A stretch of DNA of 64,000 nt from Candidatus Woesearchaeota archaeon. GTDB taxonomy: Archaea > Nanobdellota > Nanobdellia > Woesearchaeales > GW2011-AR15. The notes under the pieces are model-generated. The model was given only the letters and a program-made list of their open reading frames with translations, searched no databases and had not been told where the DNA came from. Positions 36,263 to 43,771 of this stretch are shown here, in pieces. Positions within the stretch are counted from its first letter, which is position 1, and each line of letters starts with the position of its first letter. Location: positions 62,001 through 126,000 of the forward strand of contig JAFGJW010000006.1 of assembly GCA_016928835.1 (NCBI GenBank), read 5' to 3'. The position numbers and the translations under genes are program-made.

Positions 36263-36391
36263 ATGGCATTTGACTTGTTCTCAAATACTATAGAGTCATA
36301 TTTACTAATTGTTGGTTTCGCAGTATTTCTTGTGGTGCTGCTTTATATTGTCTGGCCTAAAATGATCAAGTTGAGATTGTTTAAAAAATAA
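36263..36391 (+). CDS. Small single-span membrane protein
   Basis: This 42-aa frame (MAFDLFSNT start) is too short for the ORF track. It has one hydrophobic helix (about 13-32, with LIVGFAVFLVVLLYIVW) and a basic tail ending RLFKK, so it would sit with its C terminus in the cytoplasm. A TATA-like TTTTTATATTAAC lies about 30 bases before the ATG. It lies between the PolB2 operon and the RecA-fold gene, on the opposite strand. Function unknown. Confidence 0.5.
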   Translation: MAFDLFSNTIESYLLIVGFAVFLVVLLYIVWPKMIKLRLFKK

Positions 36392-36415
36392 CACCAAATA
36401 GTTGAGGAGAATCCT

Positions 36416-36847
36416 CTACACAAATAGGATATCATCAGCAAATTTCTTAGCAAACCTACCATGCATTGAATCTTCTGCTATCCCAACATTAACCTGAATA
36501 TTTTTTGACAATCGCCCCATTATTTCCCAGCAATTCTCTAGAACATTATAATTCTCTAATTCATCATCATATGAAAATAATATATGGATTGTTGTTATAA
36601 CCAGTATTACAAGCCCAAGTTCCTTTGTCCAAGTTGGAGCTTGTTTTAATGCGTCTCTAAACCGATAAATGGCTTCTGCATTTACAACATAGACTCTATG
36701 TAATTGTTCTTCTTTTATAATTGGAAAAAGATTATGCGGGTTAGCTGCATTACCGCAATCCAGTATAAGAGAAGGTGTTTTCTCGAATGATTTTAGTAAT
36801 AGAGTTTGATTCACTTCATCGGGACATCCTCTATAAGCGATTAGCAT
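36416..36847 (-). CDS. Probable inactive RecA/RadB-fold protein
   Basis: The 143-aa protein lacks a Walker A P-loop, but the order of strands (SLILDCGN, RVYVVNAEAIYRF, GLVILVITTIHILFSYDDE, IQVNVGIAED, ADDILFV) resembles the core of RadA/RadB after the P-loop. I therefore suggest a degenerate RecA-fold protein; this is a judgement from pattern, not a confirmed match. Bacterial ImuA, a RecA-like protein without full ATPase activity, serves error-prone polymerases in a similar way. Promoter copy C lies at leaderless distance (TATA centre about 26 bases before ATG 36847). The track's TTG start adds one residue. Confidence 0.45.
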   Translation of the reverse strand: MLIAYRGCPDEVNQTLLLKSFEKTPSLILDCGNAANPHNLFPIIKEEQLHRVYVVNAEAIYRFRDALKQAPTWTKELGLVILVITTIHILFSYDDELENYNVLENCWEIMGRLSKNIQVNVGIAEDSMHGRFAKKFADDILFV

Positions 36848-36869
36848 CAATTAAGAGATTAAATCAACT

Positions 36870-36901
36870 TTTAAATATCCCACGCGAAAATGTCCAGTGA
36901 A
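36870..36901 (-). promoter_or_regulatory. Repeated promoter-upstream element, copy C
   Basis: On the minus strand TTCACTGGACA (36891-36901) is followed by 13 bases (TTTTCGCGTGGGA) and TATTTAAA, then the RecA-fold start codon about 26 bases after the TATA centre. This copy has no distal box, but its distance from box to TATA (21 bases on the plus strand) is identical to copies A and B. Because it fits a working leaderless promoter, it sets the orientation of the whole family. Confidence 0.6.
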
Positions 36902-36942
36902 GAAATAAGAGTTTAAATGTGGGTATTTAAGAAGTAATCATT

Positions 36943-37749
36943 CTACTTTTTTTCTTCTATAAATTTCTTTATCCTATTGACAAATTCTTCTGCTCTTTTG
37001 TAGTGTTTGTCGTATTCTGCTCCATCAATAAATTTTATTTCTCTATATTCAATAAGCTTGCTCAGCTTATAGAACTCGCGCATTATCTCAGCATATTTTT
37101 CCTCAAGAAGTTTCGGCTTAACCATCTTTTCTTCTATCATATCTGCTACGTGCGAAGGGCTTGGAGGTATCTCACCCAGAGTCATTAATGCCGAGTGTGC
37201 CGCGTCAATCACCGCCCAGTATAAATCCATGGCTGCACTCACCAAATGATAGCGTGAATTTGTTAGTGTGCGCGGAGCCTTATAGAAATATGTCCACACT
37301 GCCTCTGGCGTAGGCCTTATCCTGCCCTGGTAGAGTAGCAGCTGAAGAGGCCTGAAGAAGTCAGTATCCAGCAAAGGGACACCATCCCTTAAGATATTAA
37401 TGGCTACTGGATCCCCGTTCCTCACAAACTCCCAAAAAGAGGTAAATTTGAATGTTGTTACATGTAATCTTCTAGATATCTTTCCAATTAAATCCTGGAC
37501 AATTATTCTGTAAGTCTGAATAAATTCTCTGCTTAGGAAAATTGTTGTATCATCAAGTATTATAAGTATATCAATGTCTCCCTTATGTGTTTTATTTTTT
37601 CTGGCAGTGCTGCCAAAGAGCACTATCGCCTTGACGAACTTGCCCACTTCTTTGTAGATTTCAGCTGAAAACTTATGCGCAAGTTCCCTGTCCTCCTTAT
37701 CATACTTATCTATGTTTTCATTCTTTCTCTCTTTGATTTCTGCTTCCAT
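36943..37749 (-). CDS. Nucleotidyltransferase (MNT-type) fused to a helical, HEPN-like domain
   Basis: The 268-aa protein has a minimal nucleotidyltransferase domain: VLFGSTARK (about 43-51) and GDIDILI (about 57-63), the G-S and D-x-D metal-binding motifs. Residues about 140-265 are helical, with a segment RYHLVSAAMDLYWAVIDAAHSAL that resembles HEPN or a related helical substrate-binding domain. MNT-HEPN pairs often act as toxin-antitoxin or defence modules, but this fused form may instead modify a partner in the operon. It is the third gene of the operon, 32 bases after the TIM-barrel gene. Confidence 0.65.
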   Translation of the reverse strand: MEAEIKERKNENIDKYDKEDRELAHKFSAEIYKEVGKFVKAIVLFGSTARKNKTHKGDIDILIILDDTTIFLSREFIQTYRIIVQDLIGKISRRLHVTTFKFTSFWEFVRNGDPVAINILRDGVPLLDTDFFRPLQLLLYQGRIRPTPEAVWTYFYKAPRTLTNSRYHLVSAAMDLYWAVIDAAHSALMTLGEIPPSPSHVADMIEEKMVKPKLLEEKYAEIMREFYKLSKLIEYREIKFIDGAEYDKHYKRAEEFVNRIKKFIEEKK

Positions 37750-37781
37750 AGTTACTCCTTAGTAAATTAGGTTTATAAATT

Positions 37782-39782
37782 TTACTCCAGGCTCAAACCT
37801 GTGTAAAAAGGCTCTCCTTTGAATTCGGTACTGGGTGCATAATCGCCTACAACATACCTTGGTGGCTCTGTTCGGCCAAAGTAGGAATGCCAGATATCTG
37901 TCCATCCGTCCCTTGTTATACCTGGAACAGCAACATGATATACAGGACTGCCAAAATGGGCCCAAGTGTCTGGCAGGGATATTAGTGCATTAAAGCTACC
38001 GCTTTCAACAATAAAATCCTTAAGTCCTGCTTTCTTAGCCTGCTCAATGAATTCTTTGATAGGCGCATTCCCGTCTCCTGCAATTAAATGCTCATCATGG
38101 AAACCAAAGTTATCGTTCACATGCACATGTCCAATGATGCCCTCATCAACTAATTCCTTTGTCTTGCCGAGAAGCCATTTGTTGAAGCGCTTATTCCTAT
38201 CTTCCAAAGATTCGTCTGGTTTGCTCACAAAAAATTTTTTCCACATATTGGCATGGCCTATGTCAAATGTTGCCTTTATATGTTTTTTTGCCACTTTCTC
38301 TGCCTCTTTTTCTTTCATTCCATAGTTTGATTTAAGTTCTTCAACCATAGCCTTCCTGCCTTTTAACACAATATTTCTTAATTCATCAGGATGACTTCCG
38401 TATGTTTCTGGCCATAGGTTTTCCGGCGCTATAAATATATCTTTTTTCAAATCATAGTGTGTTTTTCCATTTTTAAAATCATCATGAGCCTTTTGTGTCA
38501 TTTGCCATGCATATACCCCAAGTTCAGCCATTGAGTTAGCGGTCTGCTCCATGGCGAATTTGTCTGCAAGTTTAGCTCTCCTCACCATATCAAGCTGCTC
38601 TGTGGCTGTTCTTCTGCCATGCAAAGATAGTTCTTTAATATGGGAGATATTTCTTTCATTCTCTCTTATCTCTTCCTCAAGGTATTTAATGGGGTCAACT
38701 CTGTCAGGAGGAATAAACCCAAACTGCGCTATGGCATCGTAAATCTCTCTTGACTTAACACCCTCTTTCTGGAATTTCCACCAATCCTCCTCAGGAATTT
38801 TCTCCTTGAGATCTTTGTAAAAATTAAGGGCTTTGATAAGCTTCTCCCTGTTTTTCAATGATTCATTATATTCTCTTTCCTGTCTTATGCCAAAATAAAG
38901 GTTGTACATAACATCAACGAATCTCTGCTGGTAAAAAAAGTCCTTTGCAAGCTCTTCTTCTGTGGGCTCCCTACCATATTCATTTTTGTACTGCTCCTTT
39001 CTCTCTTCTTGAAATTCCTCAAAAGTAATCAGTTGTGTTTTTATGTCACCTTTTTCATCAGTTTTATACAAAGGAATCTTGCCGTGATGCATCCTGTCTA
39101 CTGCTTCAAGCTGCTTGTCCACAACAAACTCTCCGTTCTCATCTTTCAAGTATTCAATATTTCCCTTTTCATCGGTTTTATAGATAGGCTTTGCAATCTT
39201 GTCAATAGGCCTTATCTCTGCCACGAGGTTTTTTGTAAGAGGGTCTGCAAGATATATTGCCTTTCTCTTCTCCTCTTCTGGAAATGCCTTAAACATGGAC
39301 TGCCCTCTTTCATCCTGCCATCTGCCATATAAGTATCTTGGAGCCTCGCCAGTATGAAAGACAACAGCTCCGCCAGTAGTGGCGTCAGCTGCGAAATGTA
39401 TGGCTCTTTTTATTTCGTCCATTGTCTCTTTTCGCTGCCTGTCATCAAATTTATGTGCCTGCATATTCAACCCGCTTAAACCCATGACATTAACAGAAGC
39501 ATGTGTTGTAGTCTCCACTTTATTAAACTCTGCTAACTCGCGCATATCTTGTCTCTCTCTCCTTCCAAAAGTCTCTGGTGTCGGCTGCTCTTTATTACCT
39601 TTGCCGTGGCCAAAAAAAGAGAATTCTATCTTATTTGCACCGTGGAATATTCTTGCCTTCAAAGCCTCTGTTTGGTGCTGCATCGGGTTTGTTGTAGTAC
39701 CAAATTCATCAATACCAAACTCATGCTCAACCCTATCCCTCTCTTGCAGTTCTCTATCCATTGTGTTATAGTATTCATCCAT
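37782..39782 (-). CDS. Endonuclease IV-like TIM barrel with a large inserted helical domain
   Basis: I start at 39782 (MDEYYN), one base after the upstream stop. In the 666-aa protein, barrel motifs appear near the start (KIEFSFFGHG, about 51-60; VFHTGEAPR, about 141-149) and again at 503-600 (ATFDIGHANMW, HVHVNDNFGFHDEHL, FIVESGSF). The roughly 350 residues between them are a charged, mostly helical insertion with a short internal repeat (YKTDEKGNIEY and YKTDEKGDIKT). Metal-binding His/Asp/Glu appear kept, so it may be an active hydrolase or isomerase. Substrate unknown. Confidence 0.6.
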   Translation of the reverse strand: MDEYYNTMDRELQERDRVEHEFGIDEFGTTTNPMQHQTEALKARIFHGANKIEFSFFGHGKGNKEQPTPETFGRRERQDMRELAEFNKVETTTHASVNVMGLSGLNMQAHKFDDRQRKETMDEIKRAIHFAADATTGGAVVFHTGEAPRYLYGRWQDERGQSMFKAFPEEEKRKAIYLADPLTKNLVAEIRPIDKIAKPIYKTDEKGNIEYLKDENGEFVVDKQLEAVDRMHHGKIPLYKTDEKGDIKTQLITFEEFQEERKEQYKNEYGREPTEEELAKDFFYQQRFVDVMYNLYFGIRQEREYNESLKNREKLIKALNFYKDLKEKIPEEDWWKFQKEGVKSREIYDAIAQFGFIPPDRVDPIKYLEEEIRENERNISHIKELSLHGRRTATEQLDMVRRAKLADKFAMEQTANSMAELGVYAWQMTQKAHDDFKNGKTHYDLKKDIFIAPENLWPETYGSHPDELRNIVLKGRKAMVEELKSNYGMKEKEAEKVAKKHIKATFDIGHANMWKKFFVSKPDESLEDRNKRFNKWLLGKTKELVDEGIIGHVHVNDNFGFHDEHLIAGDGNAPIKEFIEQAKKAGLKDFIVESGSFNALISLPDTWAHFGSPVYHVAVPGITRDGWTDIWHSYFGRTEPPRYVVGDYAPSTEFKGEPFYTGLSLE

Positions 39783-39783
39783 T

Positions 39784-41340
39784 TTATGGGTAATAAATAC
39801 AGCTACCTGGCCCCTCTTTGAATTTTTGATAACCCACCTGACAAGCCTCCATTGCAAAATGTCCTGCATGCTTTTTCCCAACTTCTTCTTTATAGGAAGG
39901 TTTTGTTTTTTTCTTTTTAGCGCCCTTTGTTTTAGGCGCTAAACTTTTAAAAATATCACCAACTCCACCAAAAACACCAATAAAGGGATCAAGCACAGAA
40001 GGCAATTTTTTCTGCACTTTTTCTTCCTGCTTTTTCTCTCCAAACTCTTCTCCTTTTTCAGAGAGATATTTTTTCAGCTCACCTCCTAAAGCATCCATTG
40101 CTGCCTGGACAGATTCATTAATGCTGCCCATAAGCTGGAAATCTTCTTCCTCACGATATTTCTTATAAGCTTCAATCTGGGCATCATTCCACGAATATGC
40201 TCTCAAGGTTATATCTGCCTGACCTACATGAATAGGGCCTTTATGCTGGTACTCATAACTATGGAAAGCAAGTTCTGGCCGTACCCTATATATAAAGTGG
40301 CTTGCTACAACTCCTCTACTGTTTTTATAATGGTTCTCATCTGTTCTGATAAATAATGTCTCAATTTCAATTATCTGGGTTTCAAACGCATTAATAATTT
40401 CAGGTCTTTTCATGTTTTTTTCATAGAGTTGGAGCCTTTTCACATTTCTCAAATAGGGTGTGATCCAGGACATATAGAGCTGAATAGTATTGTAATGCTG
40501 CCTCAGATACTTAATTTCAAAGTTCTTTCTTGTTTCCAATTCTTTGAAAGTGCGTTCTTTCCATTCATAGTATTGTCTTAATTTCCTCTTCAAAACCTCC
40601 TTAACCTTTTCATTGAATTTCATTGCATTTACTACTCTTTCAATCTCATTTTTCTTCATAGGCTTTGTCCTAAAGAACAAGTCTGGGATTATAGTAAAGC
40701 CCACTGTCTGTGATAAACCATAAACTGAGCTTGGATTTTTCGCACCGCCCTCCACCTGGTCTATCCATAATCCCTTTAATACTATCTCTGAACTCAGGGC
40801 AAGCTCTCCGTTCTCTTTTTCACTGTCATAATAATAACTTAATCTGTCCTCGATAACACGGACCTCTCTCACAATCTGAAATAGGCCCTTAATCATCTCG
40901 CTTATTCCTTTTAAGTACTGTGAAGCCTGGTTCTGTTGTGCTCCTAATCTAGTCTGTAAATTGCCAAATAGAGAAGAGGAAACACTTGAAGCAAGAGTAT
41001 CAATCACCTTCTCAACCCTTTCACAACCCCACTGTTCCTGGAAATGCCGAATAAACCAATAATACATCTGCTCAATATTCAGGTCTGGATATTCAAGAAT
41101 AAGCCTAAAACTTCTAAGTGGTGCAGGAAAGTCAGTCTTAGCAATATTATGTTGCACTATTTCTGTATTCTCCTGAAAAGGAACCGGTTTCTTAAGTTTT
41201 GCAGAAGCCTCGTCATCAATAAATCCGAATTTAATCAATCTTTCTCCAACATTTAACTCAGAGACCTTCTTCTTTTTAATAGCCTCAATCTGGGACTCTA
41301 GTTTATTCTCTTTTTTAGGAACAAAGGGCACACTAACCAT
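39784..41340 (-). CDS. Conserved-looking protein of unknown function, first gene of a three-gene operon
   Basis: The 518-aa protein has a short charged N terminus, a long helical body (about 70-390, with several predicted coiled segments and aromatic-rich stretches), and a Lys/Glu-rich tail with a hydrophobic GVFGGVGDIF region. It ends in a cysteine-containing GPGSCIYYP. I recognise no family. Its stop is one base from the next start. The promoter is A/T-rich (AAAAATATATTAG upstream). It probably acts as a scaffold with the TIM barrel and nucleotidyltransferase. Confidence 0.55.
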   Translation of the reverse strand: MVSVPFVPKKENKLESQIEAIKKKKVSELNVGERLIKFGFIDDEASAKLKKPVPFQENTEIVQHNIAKTDFPAPLRSFRLILEYPDLNIEQMYYWFIRHFQEQWGCERVEKVIDTLASSVSSSLFGNLQTRLGAQQNQASQYLKGISEMIKGLFQIVREVRVIEDRLSYYYDSEKENGELALSSEIVLKGLWIDQVEGGAKNPSSVYGLSQTVGFTIIPDLFFRTKPMKKNEIERVVNAMKFNEKVKEVLKRKLRQYYEWKERTFKELETRKNFEIKYLRQHYNTIQLYMSWITPYLRNVKRLQLYEKNMKRPEIINAFETQIIEIETLFIRTDENHYKNSRGVVASHFIYRVRPELAFHSYEYQHKGPIHVGQADITLRAYSWNDAQIEAYKKYREEEDFQLMGSINESVQAAMDALGGELKKYLSEKGEEFGEKKQEEKVQKKLPSVLDPFIGVFGGVGDIFKSLAPKTKGAKKKKTKPSYKEEVGKKHAGHFAMEACQVGYQKFKEGPGSCIYYP

Positions 41341-41404
41341 TTTTCTATACTAATATATTTTTTACTATTTTTATAATTTTCTATTATATAAAAATGATAT
41401 TTTA

Positions 41405-41420
41405 ACTACTTTGAAGTAGT
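41405..41420. promoter_or_regulatory. Palindrome in a divergent promoter region
   Basis: ACTACTT-TG-AAGTAGT is a 16-base inverted repeat between the 518-aa gene and the secreted protein gene. A TATA box CTTTATAAATAA (about 41433-41443) for the plus-strand gene follows. The L1 leader at 60783 contains the related CTACTTAAAAGTAG. Possibly a shared regulator site. Confidence 0.35.
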
Positions 41421-41465
41421 GTAAAATAGAAAACTTTATAAATAACATGAATTTTGTTGGTCAAA

Positions 41466-41942
41466 ATGAATAAAAAAATCAGTGGTAAAAACATCATTAT
41501 GTTTGCACTCATGATACTCTTTCTTATACCTCTTGTAAGTGCAGCTTGGGTTCAACCATTAGATTGTGATAAACTAACGAATGAAGAGTTTATTTCAAAA
41601 ACTGAGTATACAGAAGAAGAAATGTTCTGCTTTTATGGTTCTGGATATCAGGAAGGGGAGGAAGTTAAAGTCTCTCTTGAAAATGAGGAAAGGAAAATTT
41701 CTGGTGAATACAGTGCAAGTAAGGGAGGTATCTTGACTTCAATAAATTCATTTATTAATAATCTTGTAGCTGGCGTCTATAATCTGTTTGTAAGAGGAGA
41801 GAGCAACACAGTACAGTATAGTGAAAAGATAATAGTGAGAGGAGAAGATCCAGAGATACCTGAATTTACAACAATTGCAGCCGGGCTGGTTTTAATCGGC
41901 GCTGGCATTATAATCTCAAAAAAGAGGAAACAAAATGAATAG
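41466..41942 (+). CDS. Secreted protein with a PEF-type C-terminal sorting signal
   Basis: The ATG at 41466 gives a signal peptide (MNKKISG then a hydrophobic core ending VSA); the track's TTG start is less likely. The mature domain of about 100 residues is beta-rich. The C terminus has IPEFTTIAAGLVLIGAG followed by ISKKRKQ: a short PEF motif, one membrane helix and a basic end, the tripartite layout recognised by archaeosortase-type enzymes. The helix could equally be a plain anchor. It overlaps the next gene by eight bases. Confidence 0.6.
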   Translation: MNKKISGKNIIMFALMILFLIPLVSAAWVQPLDCDKLTNEEFISKTEYTEEEMFCFYGSGYQEGEEVKVSLENEERKISGEYSASKGGILTSINSFINNLVAGVYNLFVRGESNTVQYSEKIIVRGEDPEIPEFTTIAAGLVLIGAGIIISKKRKQNE

Positions 41943-42819
41943 GAAATTGTTATTTTATATATCAGCAATATTCATTATTTGTATAGGTGCATTTGCCCTA
42001 GATTCATGTGAAGATATTGTAACCTGCATAAACCAAGATAATGACCCATATTGTCTTGTAGACGATACAAGCTGTACATTTACTAAATACATAGACTCAG
42101 ACGGATCATGCGTTGTGGATAATAGTTACTTTGACTCAGACGGCGATAATGACGGGTGGACAGATGGATGTGATGCTTTTATTAATGACAACACAGAATG
42201 GATTGATGTTGACGGAGACGGTATTGGACATAATAAGGATTGTGATGATTTTGATTCAGATAATCAAGACATCTGCAATAGTGATACAACAACTACAACC
42301 TCTTCAACCACAACCATCTCAAGTAGTACATCAACAAGTATAACAACAAGCACTTCTACAAGTACTTCAACCAGTAGTTCAACTACTACAACAATACCAG
42401 CAATAGCAGCAGAAAAAGAAAATAACGGCGGCAGTCTTAAATATTTTTGCACTGCTGCTTGGGAATGCAGTGAATGGGGGGCTTGTGCTGACGGAATAAA
42501 AGCAAGGGAGTGCACAAAGACAAATAACTGTGGAGACGAGTCTAATAAACCAGAAGAGGTGAAGATATGCCCTTCGGTATCTGTATTAACTTTAAAATCT
42601 GAGGCAAAAGGTGGCATTAACCAGGGAAATGAAAGCGAGCCGCTAAAAAATGGTGTTCCTGTAGAGCCCACTAGTGATGAGGATAATACCCAAACAGGAG
42701 ATCTGCCCAAAGTCACTGGCATGATAAGTCTAATCGGAGGAACAATTTCTTGGTTGTTTTTAATGATACTATTAGTTTTGTTGCTATTATTTGTGTATTT
42801 CAAGCATAAGAAGAAATAG
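41935..42819 (+). CDS. Cell-surface protein with Ca-binding, Ser/Thr-rich and TSP1-like regions
   Basis: The 294-aa protein has a signal peptide, then a calcium-type acidic repeat (SDGDNDGWTDGCD and DVDGDGIGHNKDCDD, about 65-110) as in thrombospondin type 3 repeats. A low-complexity Ser/Thr linker (about 117-160), probably O-glycosylated, follows, then a TSP1-like domain (AAWECSEWGACADG). A single membrane helix and KHKKK tail end the protein. This is the classic modular plan of an anchored surface adhesin. It is encoded with the PEF-tailed protein. Confidence 0.7.
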   Translation: MNRKLLFYISAIFIICIGAFALDSCEDIVTCINQDNDPYCLVDDTSCTFTKYIDSDGSCVVDNSYFDSDGDNDGWTDGCDAFINDNTEWIDVDGDGIGHNKDCDDFDSDNQDICNSDTTTTTSSTTTISSSTSTSITTSTSTSTSTSSSTTTTIPAIAAEKENNGGSLKYFCTAAWECSEWGACADGIKARECTKTNNCGDESNKPEEVKICPSVSVLTLKSEAKGGINQGNESEPLKNGVPVEPTSDEDNTQTGDLPKVTGMISLIGGTISWLFLMILLVLLLLFVYFKHKKK

Positions 42820-42828
42820 TTGCTGTTT

Positions 42829-43707
42829 CTACTTAATAATAAAATTAAAGATTAGTATATTTTTAAAAACAAGAGAGTATAAGAAGGCCAGCAAAAAACT
42901 TGGGATAAAAGGTATGCCTTCCTTGATCTTTATCTTCTCAATCTTTTTTTCCTTCTTGAACTGCATCAATTTTTTTATTTGATACTTTTTAATCCCTAAA
43001 TCCTTGGGTCCGCAGACATATTCTTTATCTATTACTACATCATCAACAATCCAGTCTCCCTCAGTCAATTTGTCTGGTGCAATATACTTGATCATACTAA
43101 TATCCTCAACAGCCTTAACAATTAACCAGAGATATTGCATGAAATAGAGAAATATGAGTGTCACTGCCAATAAATATTTTAAGTCTCTTTGAACCGCTAC
43201 CTGTGGCAAAAGTAGGATAACACCAATAAAAACCAGTAACACAAGCCCGGTAAGCAGTCTTGATTTCTTGTACTTATGCAGATAAAAAGTCATTCTCTTT
43301 TTTACACCATTAAAATTTCTGAAGCTGAGCGAGAATATCCACACAATTCCATAAAAAGCGCCGATAAATAGTATATTGACATATAATATAGCAATAAATG
43401 GTATAAAAGAGGAGGCAATATCCAGTCCTAACAACGTGCCAAGCGCCATAATCATCTTGCTATCACCCCCGCCCCATTGACCAGAGTAAAACATAATATA
43501 AGCAAGTGCGAATGAACCTGTGAAACCAAGCGCAGAATAAAACAGAAATCTGAAGTCATTCATATATATTGTATAAAGCAGATTCAAGAAAAAGCCGCAA
43601 ACAATCATTCCATAGTTAAGCCAATCCGGAACTTCCCTTTTTCTGAGGTCAGAGACTGAAGCAGCAATCAAGCCAATAAGAGACACAGTAAGTATAACAA
43701 AATTCAT
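42829..43707 (-). CDS. Archaeal prepilin peptidase (PibD/EppA-like aspartyl protease)
   Basis: The 292-aa membrane protein has the GxGD protease signature: Asp in SDLRKREVPDWLNYG (about 19-33) and GGGDSKMIMALG (about 79-90), within about six membrane helices. Such enzymes cut class III signal peptides of pilins and archaellins, so this one probably processes the pilin-like proteins at 0.7-18.7 kb. It adds a C-terminal soluble domain of about 80 residues (GDWIVDDVVID) beyond the usual length. It is next to two surface genes, convergently transcribed. Confidence 0.85.
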   Translation of the reverse strand: MNFVILTVSLIGLIAASVSDLRKREVPDWLNYGMIVCGFFLNLLYTIYMNDFRFLFYSALGFTGSFALAYIMFYSGQWGGGDSKMIMALGTLLGLDIASSFIPFIAILYVNILFIGAFYGIVWIFSLSFRNFNGVKKRMTFYLHKYKKSRLLTGLVLLVFIGVILLLPQVAVQRDLKYLLAVTLIFLYFMQYLWLIVKAVEDISMIKYIAPDKLTEGDWIVDDVVIDKEYVCGPKDLGIKKYQIKKLMQFKKEKKIEKIKIKEGIPFIPSFLLAFLYSLVFKNILIFNFIIK

Positions 43708-43771
43708 ATCTATTCATTCCATTACTGAAAAGTTTATAAAGTTTTTCTTATTCTTCCATCCGGGGATTAGA

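Noticed and set aside
36870-36901. Insertion-sequence end or MITE as explanation of the repeated element
   Set aside because: No terminal inverted repeats or target duplications are visible, and spacing relative to the TATA boxes is conserved. Not excluded genome-wide.
42264-42803. 179-aa minus-strand ORF opposite the Ser/Thr-rich surface gene
   Set aside because: Its valine-rich repeat is the complement of the Thr/Ser linker; no start signal and no recognisable domain.
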